Both the position numbers and the translations under genes were made by a program. A stretch of DNA of 64,000 nt from RYN-230 sp963717125 (GTDB lineage Bacteria > Actinomycetota > Actinomycetes > Streptosporangiales > Streptosporangiaceae). Below, piece by piece: positions 17,160 to 25,977 of the stretch. The notes beneath the pieces were generated by a model, which was not told the DNA's origin, did no database searches, and saw only the letters and a list, made by a program, of their open reading frames with translations. Where the stretch lies: the NCBI GenBank assembly GCA_963717125.1, contig CAVQVG010000006.1, positions 310,001 through 374,000 of the forward strand, in the 5' to 3' direction. The number at the start of each line of letters is the position of its first letter. The stretch's first letter is position 1.

Positions 17160-18533
17160 ATGACCTCTGAGCACGGCAAGTATGCCCGCATGGCTGGCCC
17201 GCCGCTGACCGAGCGGCAGGCCGAGGAGCACGCGCACGGCATCTGCTTCAAGACCGGCCCGCCCGGGCAGGTCGGGGTCGAGCTGGAGTGGCTGGTTTGC
17301 GACGGCCGCGACCCGGCTCGTCCGGTGGACCAGCAGCGGGTGGCGCGGGCCCTCGCCCGGCTGGACCAGCCCGGAGCGCTCCCTGGCCAGGGACGGCTGA
17401 CGACCGAGCCCGGCGGCCAGGTTGAGCTGAGTTCCGCGCCCGCGTCCGGCCTGGGCGGCTGCGTGGCCGCCGCGCGTTCCGACCTCGCCGCGGTGCGGCA
17501 GGCCATCGCGCCGGCCGGGCTCAGCCTCGCGGGGCACGGCCTCGACCCGCTCCGGCCGCCACGGCGTGTGCTGGATCAGCCGCGCTACGCGGCCATGGAG
17601 GAATTCTTCGACCGCAGCGGCCCGTGGGGCCGCGTGATGATGTGCAGCACCGCGTCGGTGCAGGTGTGCGTGGACGCGGGGGAGGACCGGAGCGGGCCGG
17701 CGGGTTTCCGCTGGCGCTGGCACCTGCTGCACGCACTCGGCCCCGTCCTGGTGGCCACGTTCGCCAACTCCCCATTCCGCGGCGGCCGCGCGTCCGGCTG
17801 GAAGTCGACCCGGCAGGCCGTCTGGTACCGCCTCGACCCGGGCCGCACCCGTGCCCCGGCCAACGCCGCACCCACCCGGCTGAGCAACGGCAACGGCTGG
17901 CCTGAGGACGGCGATCCACGGGCCGCGTGGGCCCGCTACGTGCTGGACGCCGACGTGATGTGCCTGCGCGAGCCCGGGTCCGCCCGGTGGACCGCGCCGT
18001 CCGGGCTGACCTTCCGGGACTGGCTGCGCGGCGCGGTCAGCCCGGGGCCGACCGCGGACGACCTCAGCTACCACATGTCCACCCTGTTCCCGCCGGTCCG
18101 GCCGCAAGGCCACCTGGAGCTGCGGGTCATCGACGCGCAGCCCGGCGACGGCTGGATCGTGCCCACCGCGGTGGTGTCCGCCCTGCTCGACGACCCGGCC
18201 GCGGCGCAGGCCGCGATGGCCGCGACGGCGCCGCTGAGCGGCACCCCGGACGAACTGTGGCTGCGCGCCGCGCGGTTCGGGCTGGACGACCCGCAGCTGG
18301 CCGCGGCCGCCCGCAAGTGCTTCGCCGCCGCCGACGAGGCACTGGCCCGGCTGGGCGCCCCGGCCGCCGTGCGGGACGCGGTGGCCGCCTACACCAACCG
18401 TTATGTGCTGCCCGGCCGGTGCCCGGCCGACGACCTGCTCGACGAGGCGCACGGGGCGGAAAGCCCGGCGGGGATCACCCGCTACCTACACGACATCCGG
18501 CTGCCCGACGTCAACCTGGAGGAGCACAGATGA
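17160..18533 (+). CDS. egtA: Glutamate-cysteine ligase EgtA (ergothioneine synthesis)
   Basis: A 457-residue GCS2-family ligase that joins glutamate to cysteine to give gamma-glutamylcysteine, the sulfur donor used by EgtB. Visible features are GVELEWLV near residue 40 (metal/ATP-binding start of the GCS2 fold), TEPGGQVELSSAP, and the central SVQVCVD and HLELRVID segments. It is the first gene of an egtABCD cluster and overlaps egtB by 4 bp (ATGA), indicating one transcript. The ATG at 17160 lacks a strong ribosome site (CGTAGAG), so a slightly different start is possible. Identity rests mainly on the family motifs plus the neighbouring EgtB, C and D. Confidence 0.9.
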   Translation: MTSEHGKYARMAGPPLTERQAEEHAHGICFKTGPPGQVGVELEWLVCDGRDPARPVDQQRVARALARLDQPGALPGQGRLTTEPGGQVELSSAPASGLGGCVAAARSDLAAVRQAIAPAGLSLAGHGLDPLRPPRRVLDQPRYAAMEEFFDRSGPWGRVMMCSTASVQVCVDAGEDRSGPAGFRWRWHLLHALGPVLVATFANSPFRGGRASGWKSTRQAVWYRLDPGRTRAPANAAPTRLSNGNGWPEDGDPRAAWARYVLDADVMCLREPGSARWTAPSGLTFRDWLRGAVSPGPTADDLSYHMSTLFPPVRPQGHLELRVIDAQPGDGWIVPTAVVSALLDDPAAAQAAMAATAPLSGTPDELWLRAARFGLDDPQLAAAARKCFAAADEALARLGAPAAVRDAVAAYTNRYVLPGRCPADDLLDEAHGAESPAGITRYLHDIRLPDVNLEEHR

Positions 18534-19861
18534 CAGCCGACCAGCTCCGCGAGCTGATCGCAGGCAACTTGCAGACCGCGCGGGAGCGCACCCAGCTGCT
18601 GACGGACGCGGTGGACGACACCGACCTGGTGCGGCAGCACTCCCCGCTGATGTCCCCGCTGGTCTGGGACCTGGCGCACATCGCCAACCAGGAGGAGCTG
18701 TGGCTGCTGCGCGGGGTCGGCGGGCGGCAGCCGATGCACCCGGAGATCGACCGGCTGTACGACGCGTTCGAGCACCCGCGGGTGGAACGGCCCACCCTGC
18801 CGCTGCTGCCGCCCGCCGAGGCCCGGGCCTACGCGCACGAGGTGCGCGGCCGGGTGCTGGACGTGCTCGGGTCGGCCGCGTTCACCGGGTCCCGGCTGGT
18901 CACCGACGGCTTCGCGTTCGGCATGGTGGCCCAGCACGAGCAGCAGCACGACGAAACCATGCTGGCCACCCATCAGCTCAGGACGGGCGCCGCCGTGCTG
19001 ACCGCGGCGCCGCCCGGCCCGCCGCCACCGGACGGGCTGCACTTGCCGGCCGAGGTGGCGGTGCCCGGCGGCCCCTTCACCATGGGCACCTCCGCAGAGC
19101 CGTGGGCGCTGGACAACGAGCGGCCCGCGCACCCGGTCAGCGTGCCGTCCTTCTACATCGACACCACGCCGGTGACCAACGCCGCCTACCTGGGGTTCAT
19201 CGCCGACGGCGGGTACGCCGACCAGCGCTGGTGGACGGCTGACGGCTGGGCGCACCGGCAGCGGGGCAACCTGGAGGCGCCGCTGTTCTGGCGGCGCGAG
19301 GGGGCCGGCTGGGTGCGCCGCCGGTTCGGTGTCACCGAGCCGGTGCCGCCCGCCGAGCCGGTCATGCACGTGAGCTTCCACGAGGCCCAGGCCTACGCCC
19401 GGTGGGCGGGCCGCCGGCTGCCCACCGAGGCGGAGTGGGAGAAAGCCGCCCGGTTCGACCCGGCCACTGGCCGGTCCCGGCGGTTCCCGTGGGGCGACGA
19501 GGATCCCACCCCGGACGTAGCCAACCTGGGCCAGCGCCACCTGCAGCCGGCCGCGGCGGGCAGCTACCCGGCGGGCGCGGCGCCGTGCGGCGCGCGGCAG
19601 CTGATCGGGGACGTGTGGGAGTGGACCAGCAGCGACTTCCTGCCCTACCCAGGCTTCGCCGCCTGGCCCTACCGGGAGTACTCCGAGGTGTTCTTCGGCC
19701 CCGACTACAAGGTGCTGCGCGGTGGCTCGTTCGCGGTCGGCCCGGTGGCTTGCCGGAGCACGTTCCGGAACTGGGACTACCCGATCCGGCGGCAGATCTT
19801 CGCCGGCTTCCGCACCGCCCGCGACGGCACTGCTCACGACCGCACCGTGGTAGGCGGGTGA
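18530..19861 (+). CDS. egtB: Hercynine oxygenase EgtB
   Basis: A 443-residue non-heme iron sulfoxide synthase that couples hercynine with gamma-glutamylcysteine using O2. The N-terminal DinB-like half carries His50 (WDLAHIANQEE) and the HxxxHxE motif QHEQQHDETM with His136 and His140, spaced as the iron ligands of characterised EgtB. The C-terminal half is an FGE-sulfatase domain (PGGPFTMGT, RLPTEAEWEKAAR, GDVWEWTSSDF, RGGSFA). The start is set by GGAGGAGCACAG before an ATG that overlaps the egtA stop. Its length is normal for actinobacterial EgtB. Confidence 0.96.
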   Translation: MTADQLRELIAGNLQTARERTQLLTDAVDDTDLVRQHSPLMSPLVWDLAHIANQEELWLLRGVGGRQPMHPEIDRLYDAFEHPRVERPTLPLLPPAEARAYAHEVRGRVLDVLGSAAFTGSRLVTDGFAFGMVAQHEQQHDETMLATHQLRTGAAVLTAAPPGPPPPDGLHLPAEVAVPGGPFTMGTSAEPWALDNERPAHPVSVPSFYIDTTPVTNAAYLGFIADGGYADQRWWTADGWAHRQRGNLEAPLFWRREGAGWVRRRFGVTEPVPPAEPVMHVSFHEAQAYARWAGRRLPTEAEWEKAARFDPATGRSRRFPWGDEDPTPDVANLGQRHLQPAAAGSYPAGAAPCGARQLIGDVWEWTSSDFLPYPGFAAWPYREYSEVFFGPDYKVLRGGSFAVGPVACRSTFRNWDYPIRRQIFAGFRTARDGTAHDRTVVGG

Positions 19862-19870
19862 CCGGGCCGG

Positions 19871-20620
19871 ATGTGCCGCCACCTGGCCTACCTGGGGCCG
19901 CCAGCCACGCTGGCCGCGGTGCTCAGCGACCCGCCGTACGGGCTGGCCCGGCAGTCCTGGGCGCCGCGCCAGCAGCGGCACGGCACGGTGAACGTGGACG
20001 GCTTCGGGGTCGGCTGGTACGCCGACGGCGACCCGGTGCCGGCCCGGTACCGGCGCGCCGGGCCGATCTGGGCGGACGCCTCGTTCGCCGACCTCGCCCG
20101 GGTCACCCGGACCCAGGCGCTGCTGGCCGCGGTCCGCTCCGCGACCGACGGCACGGCCCCCGGGGAGGCCGCGGCGGCTCCGTTCGCCGCTGACCGCTGG
20201 TTGTTCAGCCACAACGGCAGGCTTAACGACTGGCCCGTGGCGACGGCCGGACTGGCCGCGACGCTGCCGCCAGTGGAACTGCTGAACCTGGAGGCGCGCT
20301 CCGACTCGGCGCTGGCCTGGGGGCTGGTGCTGCACCGGCTGCGGGCCGGGGACGGCCCGGCCGACGCGCTGGCCGGCACCATCGCCGACCTGGACGCCCA
20401 CGGCGTCACCGGCCGGTTCAACTTCCTGCTCACCGACGGCGAGCTGATCGCGGCGACGGCGGCCGGGGACACGCTGTGCTACCGGACCGGGGCGGGCCAG
20501 CTGACCGTCGGCTCCGAACCCAGTGACGACGAACCCGGCTGGATAACGGTGCCGGACCGGTCCGTGCTCAGCGGGCGGCCCGGTGTGGTTGAAGTAAGAG
20601 TGCTGAAGACAGTCAGCTAG
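19871..20620 (+). CDS. egtC: Gamma-glutamyl hercynylcysteine sulfoxide hydrolase EgtC
   Basis: A 249-residue class II glutamine-amidotransferase-like hydrolase that removes the gamma-glutamyl group from the EgtB product. After loss of Met1 the nucleophile is Cys2 (MCRHLAYLG). Other typical Ntn elements are the DGFGVGWY loop and FSHNGRLNDW. It begins 9 bp after the egtB stop with the same orientation. The closing PLP-dependent lyase EgtE is not next to the cluster and must lie elsewhere or be replaced by another C-S lyase. Confidence 0.95.
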   Translation: MCRHLAYLGPPATLAAVLSDPPYGLARQSWAPRQQRHGTVNVDGFGVGWYADGDPVPARYRRAGPIWADASFADLARVTRTQALLAAVRSATDGTAPGEAAAAPFAADRWLFSHNGRLNDWPVATAGLAATLPPVELLNLEARSDSALAWGLVLHRLRAGDGPADALAGTIADLDAHGVTGRFNFLLTDGELIAATAAGDTLCYRTGAGQLTVGSEPSDDEPGWITVPDRSVLSGRPGVVEVRVLKTVS

Positions 20621-20643
20621 GACGACGGAAGGATTCCTTACCC

Positions 20644-21627
20644 GTGACCGACACCCGCAGCGAACTGCAGATCGACCGCATGCTGCCGGACGGCTTCCTG
20701 GCCCAGGCGCTGCGCGCGGACGTCCGGGCCGGCCTCACCGCCAGCCCCAAGTTCCTGCCGCCCAAGTGGTTCTATGACGAGCGGGGCAGCGAGCTGTTCG
20801 AGAAGATCACCCTGCTGCCGGAGTACTACCCGACCCGGACCGAGCGGTCCATCCTGGCCGCCGCCGCGCCCGGCATCGCCGCCGCCACCGGCGCCGCCGT
20901 CCTGGTGGAACTGGGCTCGGGCTCGTCAGAGAAGACCCGGCTGCTGCTCGACGCGCTGCGCGACGCCGGCACGCTGCGCAGCTACGTACCGGTGGACGTC
21001 AGCGAGACCGCGCTGATAGCGGCCGCGCACCGGGTGCAGGCCAGCTACCCGGGGCTCGGCGTCCGGGCGGTCGTCTCCGATTTCGAGCAGCACCTGGGCC
21101 TGCCGGATACCGCCGGGCCGCGGCTGGTCGCGTTCCTGGGCAGCACCATTGGCAACCTGCTGCCGGGCCAGCGGGCCGCCTTCCTGGCCCGGCTGCGGGC
21201 CGGGCTGCACCCCGGTGACGCGCTGCTGCTCGGCACCGACCTGGTCAAGGACCCGGCCGTGCTGCTGGCCGCCTACGACGACGCGGCCGGGGTGACGGCC
21301 GCGTTCAACAAGAACGTGCTGTCCGTGCTCAACACCGAGCTCGGCGCGGACTTCGACGCGGAGCTGTTCGACCACATGGCGGTGTGGGACCCGCAGAACG
21401 AGTGGATCGAGATGCGGCTGCGCTCGGCCGAGGAGCAGACGGTGCGGCTGCCCGCGATCGGGCTGACCGTCCGGTTCGCCGCGGGGGAGCAGTGGCGGAC
21501 CGAGGTGTCGGCCAAGTTCCGCCGGTCCCGGGTCGAGGCGGAACTGGCCGCCGCCGGCTTCACGCTGCACTCCTGGCTGACCGACGACGAGGACCGCTTC
21601 GCGCTGTCCCTGGCCGTGCCCGGGTGA
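20644..21627 (+). CDS. egtD: Histidine N-alpha-methyltransferase EgtD
   Basis: A 327-residue SAM-dependent enzyme that trimethylates histidine to hercynine, the first committed step of ergothioneine synthesis. The SAM-binding loop is VELGSGSSEKTRLLL, preceded by the family segment PPKWFYDERGSELFEKI-TLLPEYYPTRTE. Further motifs are AFLGSTIGNL and the C-terminal EVSAKFRR. It starts at GTG 20644, 23 bp after egtC and preceded by GGAAGGA. Size and motif order are typical. It converges with speD, with only 9 bp between stop codons. Confidence 0.96.
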   Translation: MTDTRSELQIDRMLPDGFLAQALRADVRAGLTASPKFLPPKWFYDERGSELFEKITLLPEYYPTRTERSILAAAAPGIAAATGAAVLVELGSGSSEKTRLLLDALRDAGTLRSYVPVDVSETALIAAAHRVQASYPGLGVRAVVSDFEQHLGLPDTAGPRLVAFLGSTIGNLLPGQRAAFLARLRAGLHPGDALLLGTDLVKDPAVLLAAYDDAAGVTAAFNKNVLSVLNTELGADFDAELFDHMAVWDPQNEWIEMRLRSAEEQTVRLPAIGLTVRFAAGEQWRTEVSAKFRRSRVEAELAAAGFTLHSWLTDDEDRFALSLAVPG

Positions 21628-21636
21628 CCCGGCCGA

Positions 21637-22035
21637 TCAGCCGGGCACGCCGCGCGGCACGGCACGGACCGACACCCGGTCCAGCCGGAGCAGGCTCACC
21701 AGCTCGCTGATCACCCGGCCCGCGTCGATCGCGCCGCAGCTGAACAGGTCCACCGCGACCAGGTCATCCTCCGGCCAGGTGTGGATGCTCAGGTGCGACT
21801 CGGCCAGGATGAGCACCAGGGTGATGGCGCCGTTGGGGAACACCACGTGGCTGGTGTCCAGCACGTGGCCCTGCCCGGCCGCCACCGCGCGGGTCGCGGC
21901 GCTGGTCAGCTCGGCCAGATCGGCGACGGGGGAGGCCGGTGAGCTGGCCGCGTCGATGGCGTGCAGTACCTTGGCCGACCGCGCCTGCTGCGGGCCCGCC
22001 GCCGGCTGCGCGCTCGGTGCTCCGTTGCCCGGCAT
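21637..22035 (-). CDS. speD: S-adenosylmethionine decarboxylase proenzyme
   Basis: A 132-residue prokaryotic-type AdoMetDC, self-cleaving between Glu79 and Ser80 (LAESHLSIHTWPE) to generate the pyruvoyl cofactor; FSCG follows as expected. It supplies decarboxylated SAM, the aminopropyl donor for polyamine synthases. It is divergent from bpsA, whose product would use that donor, with a shared 102-bp promoter region. A TATTCT read on the minus strand ends 8 bp before the ATG, suggesting a very short leader. A 22-residue Ala/Gln-rich N-terminal extension precedes the conserved fold. Confidence 0.92.
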   Translation of the reverse strand: MPGNGAPSAQPAAGPQQARSAKVLHAIDAASSPASPVADLAELTSAATRAVAAGQGHVLDTSHVVFPNGAITLVLILAESHLSIHTWPEDDLVAVDLFSCGAIDAGRVISELVSLLRLDRVSVRAVPRGVPG

Positions 22036-22137
22036 GATGTGGGAGAATACCGTACCTGCTACCGGTCCGGCCGGGGCAGTCGTGACCGGCCTGACCGGGC
22101 TCCGCCGCGGTAGGCAGCGAGCCAGAAAACGTGCCGC

Positions 22138-23311
22138 ATGGATGTTGACGCAGTGGTCACCGAGGTTGCCTCGGCGGTCGGGCTGGCTGAGGGCCGGTCA
22201 GGGGTCAGGGACGTGATGCGCGCCATCGCGCGCACCGAGCCGGTGGCCACCCGTGAGGTGAGCCTGGCTGGCCGAGCTCCCCATCCCGCTGGTCACCGCG
22301 GTCTGCAACGAGCTGCGCAAGCGCGGCGTGGTGGACCGCGGCCGCCCGGTCCGGCTGACCGAGGCCGGCCGGGCCGCGCTGCACGCGCCCGGCCCGGACG
22401 CCGGGCACAGCGCGCTGTCCGGGCGCTGCCCGGCCTGTGACGGGCGCGGCGTGGTGATCCCGGACGCGGCCGCCGCGCTGGCGACCGAGCTGGCCCAGCG
22501 GTCGGCCGGCATCCCCGTGGCCAAGCTGGACCTCGACCAGACGCACTGCACCGTGGACACCAAGATCCGCCGGGTGCTGCGCATGCACGAGGCCGGCGCG
22601 GTGGACGGCAAGTCCATCATCCTGCTCGGCGACGACGACCTGACCTCGGTGGCGCTGGCCGCGTTCTGCGCGCTGCCCGGCAGCGCGGCCCGGATCCGCC
22701 GGCTGACCGTGCTGGACACCGACGCCGACCTGCTCGCGTTCATCGGCGGCCAGCTCGCCGGCGCGCCGTTCCAGGTGGAGCTGTGCCAGCACGACCTGCG
22801 TGACCCGCTGCCGCCCGGGCTGGCCGGCCAGTTCGACGTGGTGTGCACCGACCCGCCGTACACGGTGGCCGGGGCCGAGCTGTTCCTGTCCCGCGCGGTG
22901 GCCGCGCTGAACACCGACCCGGGCCAGCACGTGTTCTTCTCGTTCGGCGCCCGCCGCCCCGAGGAGACCCTGCTCACCCAGGCGCTGATGGCGCAGCTCG
23001 GGCTGGCCGTCCGGGCGCTGCTGCCCGGCTTCAACGAGTACCTGGGGGCTGGCGTGCTGGGCAGCACCAGCAACCTGTTCCACCTGCGCACCGCGGCCGG
23101 GGCGGCGCCACTGATCAGCGGCCGGTACGACGGCCCGCTGTACACCGCCGAGCGCCGGGTGATCACCCGCCGGTACCGGTGCGCCGGCTGCGCCGCGGTG
23201 CACGTGGTCGGCCCGGGCACCGACTGGGCGCAGATCGGCGCGCTCAAGGCGGCGGGCTGCCCGGACTGCGCCGGCACGGTGTTCCGGCCGATGGCGCTGG
23301 AGCGACGGTGA
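22138..23311 (+). CDS. bpsA: Branched-chain polyamine synthase BpsA (N4-aminopropyltransferase-like), frameshifted at 22265
   Basis: Two overlapping frames together encode about 390 residues of the BpsA family (DUF43), which adds aminopropyl groups to the N4 nitrogen of polyamines. A winged-helix N-terminal domain (PIPLVTAVCNELRKRGVV) is followed by a Rossmann domain with DDDLTSVALAA and the catalytic CTDPPYT. CPAC and a C-terminal CAGC...CPDC look like zinc-binding pairs. Deleting T22265 restores REVSRLAELPIPLV, so the break is one extra base. BpsA is known from archaeal and bacterial thermophiles. It is followed without a gap by a GNAT gene (stop and start overlap). SpeD is divergent and likely supplies its co-substrate. 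Confidence 0.82.
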
Positions 23312-23787
23312 CCGGGTACCTGATCCGCCCGGCCACCGAAACCGACCTGGACGCGCTGGCCGGGTTCGAGGTGGAGATCGCCCAGGTCTCGTTCGGTGCC
23401 GAGGCCATCACCGACCCGGCGCTGCACCGAAAGCGGGTGGCCGGCGCGCTGGGCAAGCCGGGCGAGGTCACGGTGGTCGCGGTGGCCGCGGACGAGCCAA
23501 CCGCGGCGGTCGGCTGGGCCTGGCTGTCCGGCCGGACCAACTCGCTGACCGGCGCCCGGTACGGGAACTTCCGCTCACTGGCGGTAGCCGATATACCGCA
23601 GCGCGCACAGGTGGCTGAAATCTTGATGACGGCTGTGCTCAGTGCGGCGGCGGACGCCGGTTTCACTCAGCTCACCGGTAAGGTGCACGCCAGGAACCTC
23701 GGCATGCGCGCGGTGTACCGGAAGTTCGGATTCGAGGCGACGCACATCACCATGGAGAAACGGGACCTGTGCCGGGAACAGTCATGA
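23308..23787 (+). CDS. GNAT-family N-acyltransferase
   Basis: This 159-residue protein shows the GNAT layout: beta1-alpha1 at GYLIRPATETDLDAL, a central strand ending at FRSLAVAD, and a C-terminal RNLGMRAVYRKFGFE acetyl-CoA-binding element. Its GTG start overlaps the bpsA stop and its stop overlaps the following gene by 4 bp, so it is translationally coupled in a polyamine/carrier-protein operon. Acylation of a polyamine amine, using acyl-CoA or an acyl carrier protein, is an inference from context. The acceptor cannot be read from the sequence. Confidence 0.75.
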   Translation: MTGYLIRPATETDLDALAGFEVEIAQVSFGAEAITDPALHRKRVAGALGKPGEVTVVAVAADEPTAAVGWAWLSGRTNSLTGARYGNFRSLAVADIPQRAQVAEILMTAVLSAAADAGFTQLTGKVHARNLGMRAVYRKFGFEATHITMEKRDLCREQS

Positions 23788-24840
23788 GCACGTCCGGGCT
23801 GGTCAAGTGCGTGGTCTGGGACCTGGACAACACGCTGCTGCGGGGCACCTACCTGGAATCGCTGCCGGACCGGCCGCCCGCCGACCCGGCCCTGGCCGGC
23901 CTGCTGGCCGAGCTGGGCCGCCGTGGCATCGTGCACGCCATCGCCAGCCGCAACCCGCCGGAGGCGGCCGAGTACGCGGCCCAGGCCACCGGGTGCGCGT
24001 TCGTCGCGGCCGAGTGCGGCTGGGGCCGCAAGTCCGAGGCGCTGACCCGGATCGCGGCCGGCCTGGACATCGGCGTGGACGCGCTGGCGTTCGTGGACGA
24101 TGACCCGTACGAGCGGGCCGAGGTCGGCGCGGCCCTGCCCGGGGTCCGGGTGCTGTCCCCGGAAGACGCCGCCGAGGCCGCCGGCTGGCCGGAGTTCAGC
24201 CCGGCCGAGGTGACCGACGAAGCCCGCCGCCGGGCCGGCCTGTACCAGCAGCGGCACCGCCGCCAGCAGGCCGAGCAGGCCTTCGCCGGGTCACACGAGG
24301 ACTTCCTGCGCACCTGCCAGACCCAGGTCACGATCGCCGCGGCCAGCCCGGCCGACGTGCCGCGGCTGCATGAGCTGTCCGAGCGGACCAGCCAGTTCAA
24401 CTCGGCTGGCCAGGCGCTGTCCGCGGCGTCGATCGAGGCCCTGCTCGGGGCGCCTGGCCCGGGACGTGCTGACGGTGCGGTTGCGGGACCGGTTCGCCGA
24501 TGACGGGCTGGTCGGCGCCTGCGTGATCGACCGCCGCCACGAACGGGTGTGGACGGTGCCGCTGCTGATGATGTCCTGCCGGGCCATCGGCCGCGGCGTG
24601 ATCGACAGCCTGCTGACCTGGCTGGCCCGCCGGGCGGCGCGGCACGGCGCGGCCGCGGTCCAGGTGCCCTGCCCGGTCACCGAGCGCAGCGTGCCGCTGC
24701 GGCTCGCGCTGGCCAGCGCCGGCTTCCGGGCCGTCCCGGACCAGGCGGCCGGGCACGGCCGGGTGGTGCTGCGCTGCGATCTGGGCACGCCGCGGCCGCC
24801 CCTGCCGGACTGGGTGACCGCGCCGGGTGAGGCAGGATGA
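23784..24840 (+). CDS. FkbH-like HAD-IIIC protein with C-terminal acyltransferase-like domain, frameshifted at 24455
   Basis: About 351 residues over two frames. The N-terminus is a HAD domain with VVWDLDNTLL (nucleophile Asp), IASRN and VDDDPYERAEV. The C-terminal part (from about residue 180) is a GNAT-like domain, the arrangement seen in FkbH proteins, which load glyceryl units from 1,3-bisphosphoglycerate onto acyl carrier proteins. The adjacent ACP and phosphopantetheinyl transferase genes support this role. Removing T24455 joins the halves as LLGAPARDVLTVRL, so a single inserted base breaks the frame. The stop overlaps the ACP start (ATGA). Confidence 0.8.
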
Positions 24841-25112
24841 GCCCGGGACCGGCCGCGCCGGCGGTCATCACCGATGAACTGCGCCAGCTGCTCGTCACCG
24901 CGACCGGGCGCCCGGAGCTGGCCGCCATCACCGTGGACACGCCGCTCTTCGGCGATGGCGTGGGACTGGATTCGCTGACCGGGACCCTGCTGCTCCGCCA
25001 GGTCCGGCAGCGGTTCGGGGTCGATGTGGCGGCCGAGGATCTCAACCTGGATTCGCTGGCCACGCTGGGGACGCTGGCGGCATTCGTGGGTGCGCGGGCG
25101 GGGGGTGTGTGA
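24837..25112 (+). CDS. Acyl carrier protein
   Basis: A 91-residue carrier protein of the phosphopantetheine family. The attachment Ser lies in GVGLDSLTG, followed by the expected hydrophobic helices and an acidic second half (VDVAAEDLNLDSLATLGTLAAFV). It overlaps the FkbH-like gene upstream and the PPTase downstream, so all three should be co-expressed. A dedicated carrier beside an FkbH-like loader suggests a glyceryl- or other short acyl-ACP intermediate. No ketosynthase or condensation enzyme is in the window, so this is not a normal polyketide locus. Confidence 0.88.
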   Translation: MSPGPAAPAVITDELRQLLVTATGRPELAAITVDTPLFGDGVGLDSLTGTLLLRQVRQRFGVDVAAEDLNLDSLATLGTLAAFVGARAGGV

Positions 25113-25885
25113 TGCTCCCGGTCCCGCCAGCCGGCTGCGCCGACGTGTGGTGGCTGGACATCGGCACGGTCACGGTGGGCCGCCCGGAGCTGGCCGAGCT
25201 CAGCCTGGAGGAGCACAAGCGGGCCGCGTCGTTCGCCTTCCGGTCCGACCGGCGCCGGTACACCGCGGCCCACGTGATGCTGCGCCGGGTGCTGTCCGGG
25301 TACGTGGACGTCCCGCCGTCGAGCCTGATCTTCCGCCGCGAGCCGTGCCCCCGGTGCGGCAAGCCGACTGGGCGGCCGGCCCTCCCGTTCGGCTACGGGC
25401 TGCACTTCTCGCTGGCGCACAGCGGGGACGCGGTGGTCATCGCGGTGGCCGGCCAGCAGGTCGGCGTGGACGTGGAGCAGCAGCCGACCGGCTGCGTGTG
25501 CGCGCTGTCCGCGGACATGAACGCGGCGGACGCGGAATGGGGCCGCCCGCTCGCCGAGGACGCCCGGCACGACCTGGTCATCCGCTGGTGGGTACGGGCC
25601 GAGGCGGTGCTCAAGTGCACCGGTGAGGGCATCGGCCACGGCATCGGCGCCTTCCCGGTGCTGGGCAGCCCGGACGGGCCGGTCGGCCCGGCCGTGCCCG
25701 GTGGCCCCGACCAGTTGATGGCGGCGACCCCGGCGCACGGCTGCTCGCTGATCTCACTGCCCGCGCCGGACGGCTACCAGGCGGCGCTGGCGCTGGCCGG
25801 CTCGGTCAGCGGCGTCCGGCTGGCCATCCGGGCCCCGTGGACCGCGGCGGCCGCCCGGCGGCCCAGCCACGATTCTGTGCGCTAA
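25109..25885 (+). CDS. 4'-phosphopantetheinyl transferase (Sfp type)
   Basis: A 258-residue protein of the Sfp/Gsp family that transfers phosphopantetheine from CoA to carrier proteins. Signature residues are in VGVDVEQ (Mg-binding acidic pair) and WWVRAEAVLKCTGEG (family consensus WxxKEAxxK, here with Arg-Ala in place of Lys). CPRCGKPTGRPAL upstream and LHFSLAHSGD are also typical. The GTG start overlaps the ACP stop. The obvious client is the adjacent ACP. The gene closes the speD-bpsA-GNAT-fkbH-acp unit. Confidence 0.88.
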   Translation: MMLPVPPAGCADVWWLDIGTVTVGRPELAELSLEEHKRAASFAFRSDRRRYTAAHVMLRRVLSGYVDVPPSSLIFRREPCPRCGKPTGRPALPFGYGLHFSLAHSGDAVVIAVAGQQVGVDVEQQPTGCVCALSADMNAADAEWGRPLAEDARHDLVIRWWVRAEAVLKCTGEGIGHGIGAFPVLGSPDGPVGPAVPGGPDQLMAATPAHGCSLISLPAPDGYQAALALAGSVSGVRLAIRAPWTAAAARRPSHDSVR

Positions 25886-25933
25886 ATCACGTTCGGGTAA
25901 CAGGTGCGCGGCAATTGGCCCGATGCACCGCGG

Positions 25934-25953
25934 GTAGCCTCGGGGCAGGCTAC
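25934..25953. promoter_or_regulatory. Inverted repeat upstream of the thiolase
   Basis: GTAGCCT-CGGGGC-AGGCTAC is a 7-bp perfect arm pair centred about 35 bp before the thiolase ATG. TAGCCT also resembles a -10 box, so the element could be an operator over the promoter or an RNA hairpin in the leader. Confidence 0.4.
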
Positions 25954-25977
25954 GGGCGGCCAGCAGGAGGCGGAACA

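Noticed and set aside
17160..21627. A complete ergothioneine pathway in the cluster
   Set aside because: No PLP-dependent EgtE-like lyase is found beside egtABCD, so the last step is not encoded here.
21637..25885. A polyketide or nonribosomal peptide cluster
   Set aside because: ACP and PPTase are present, but there is no ketosynthase, condensation or adenylation domain in the neighbourhood.
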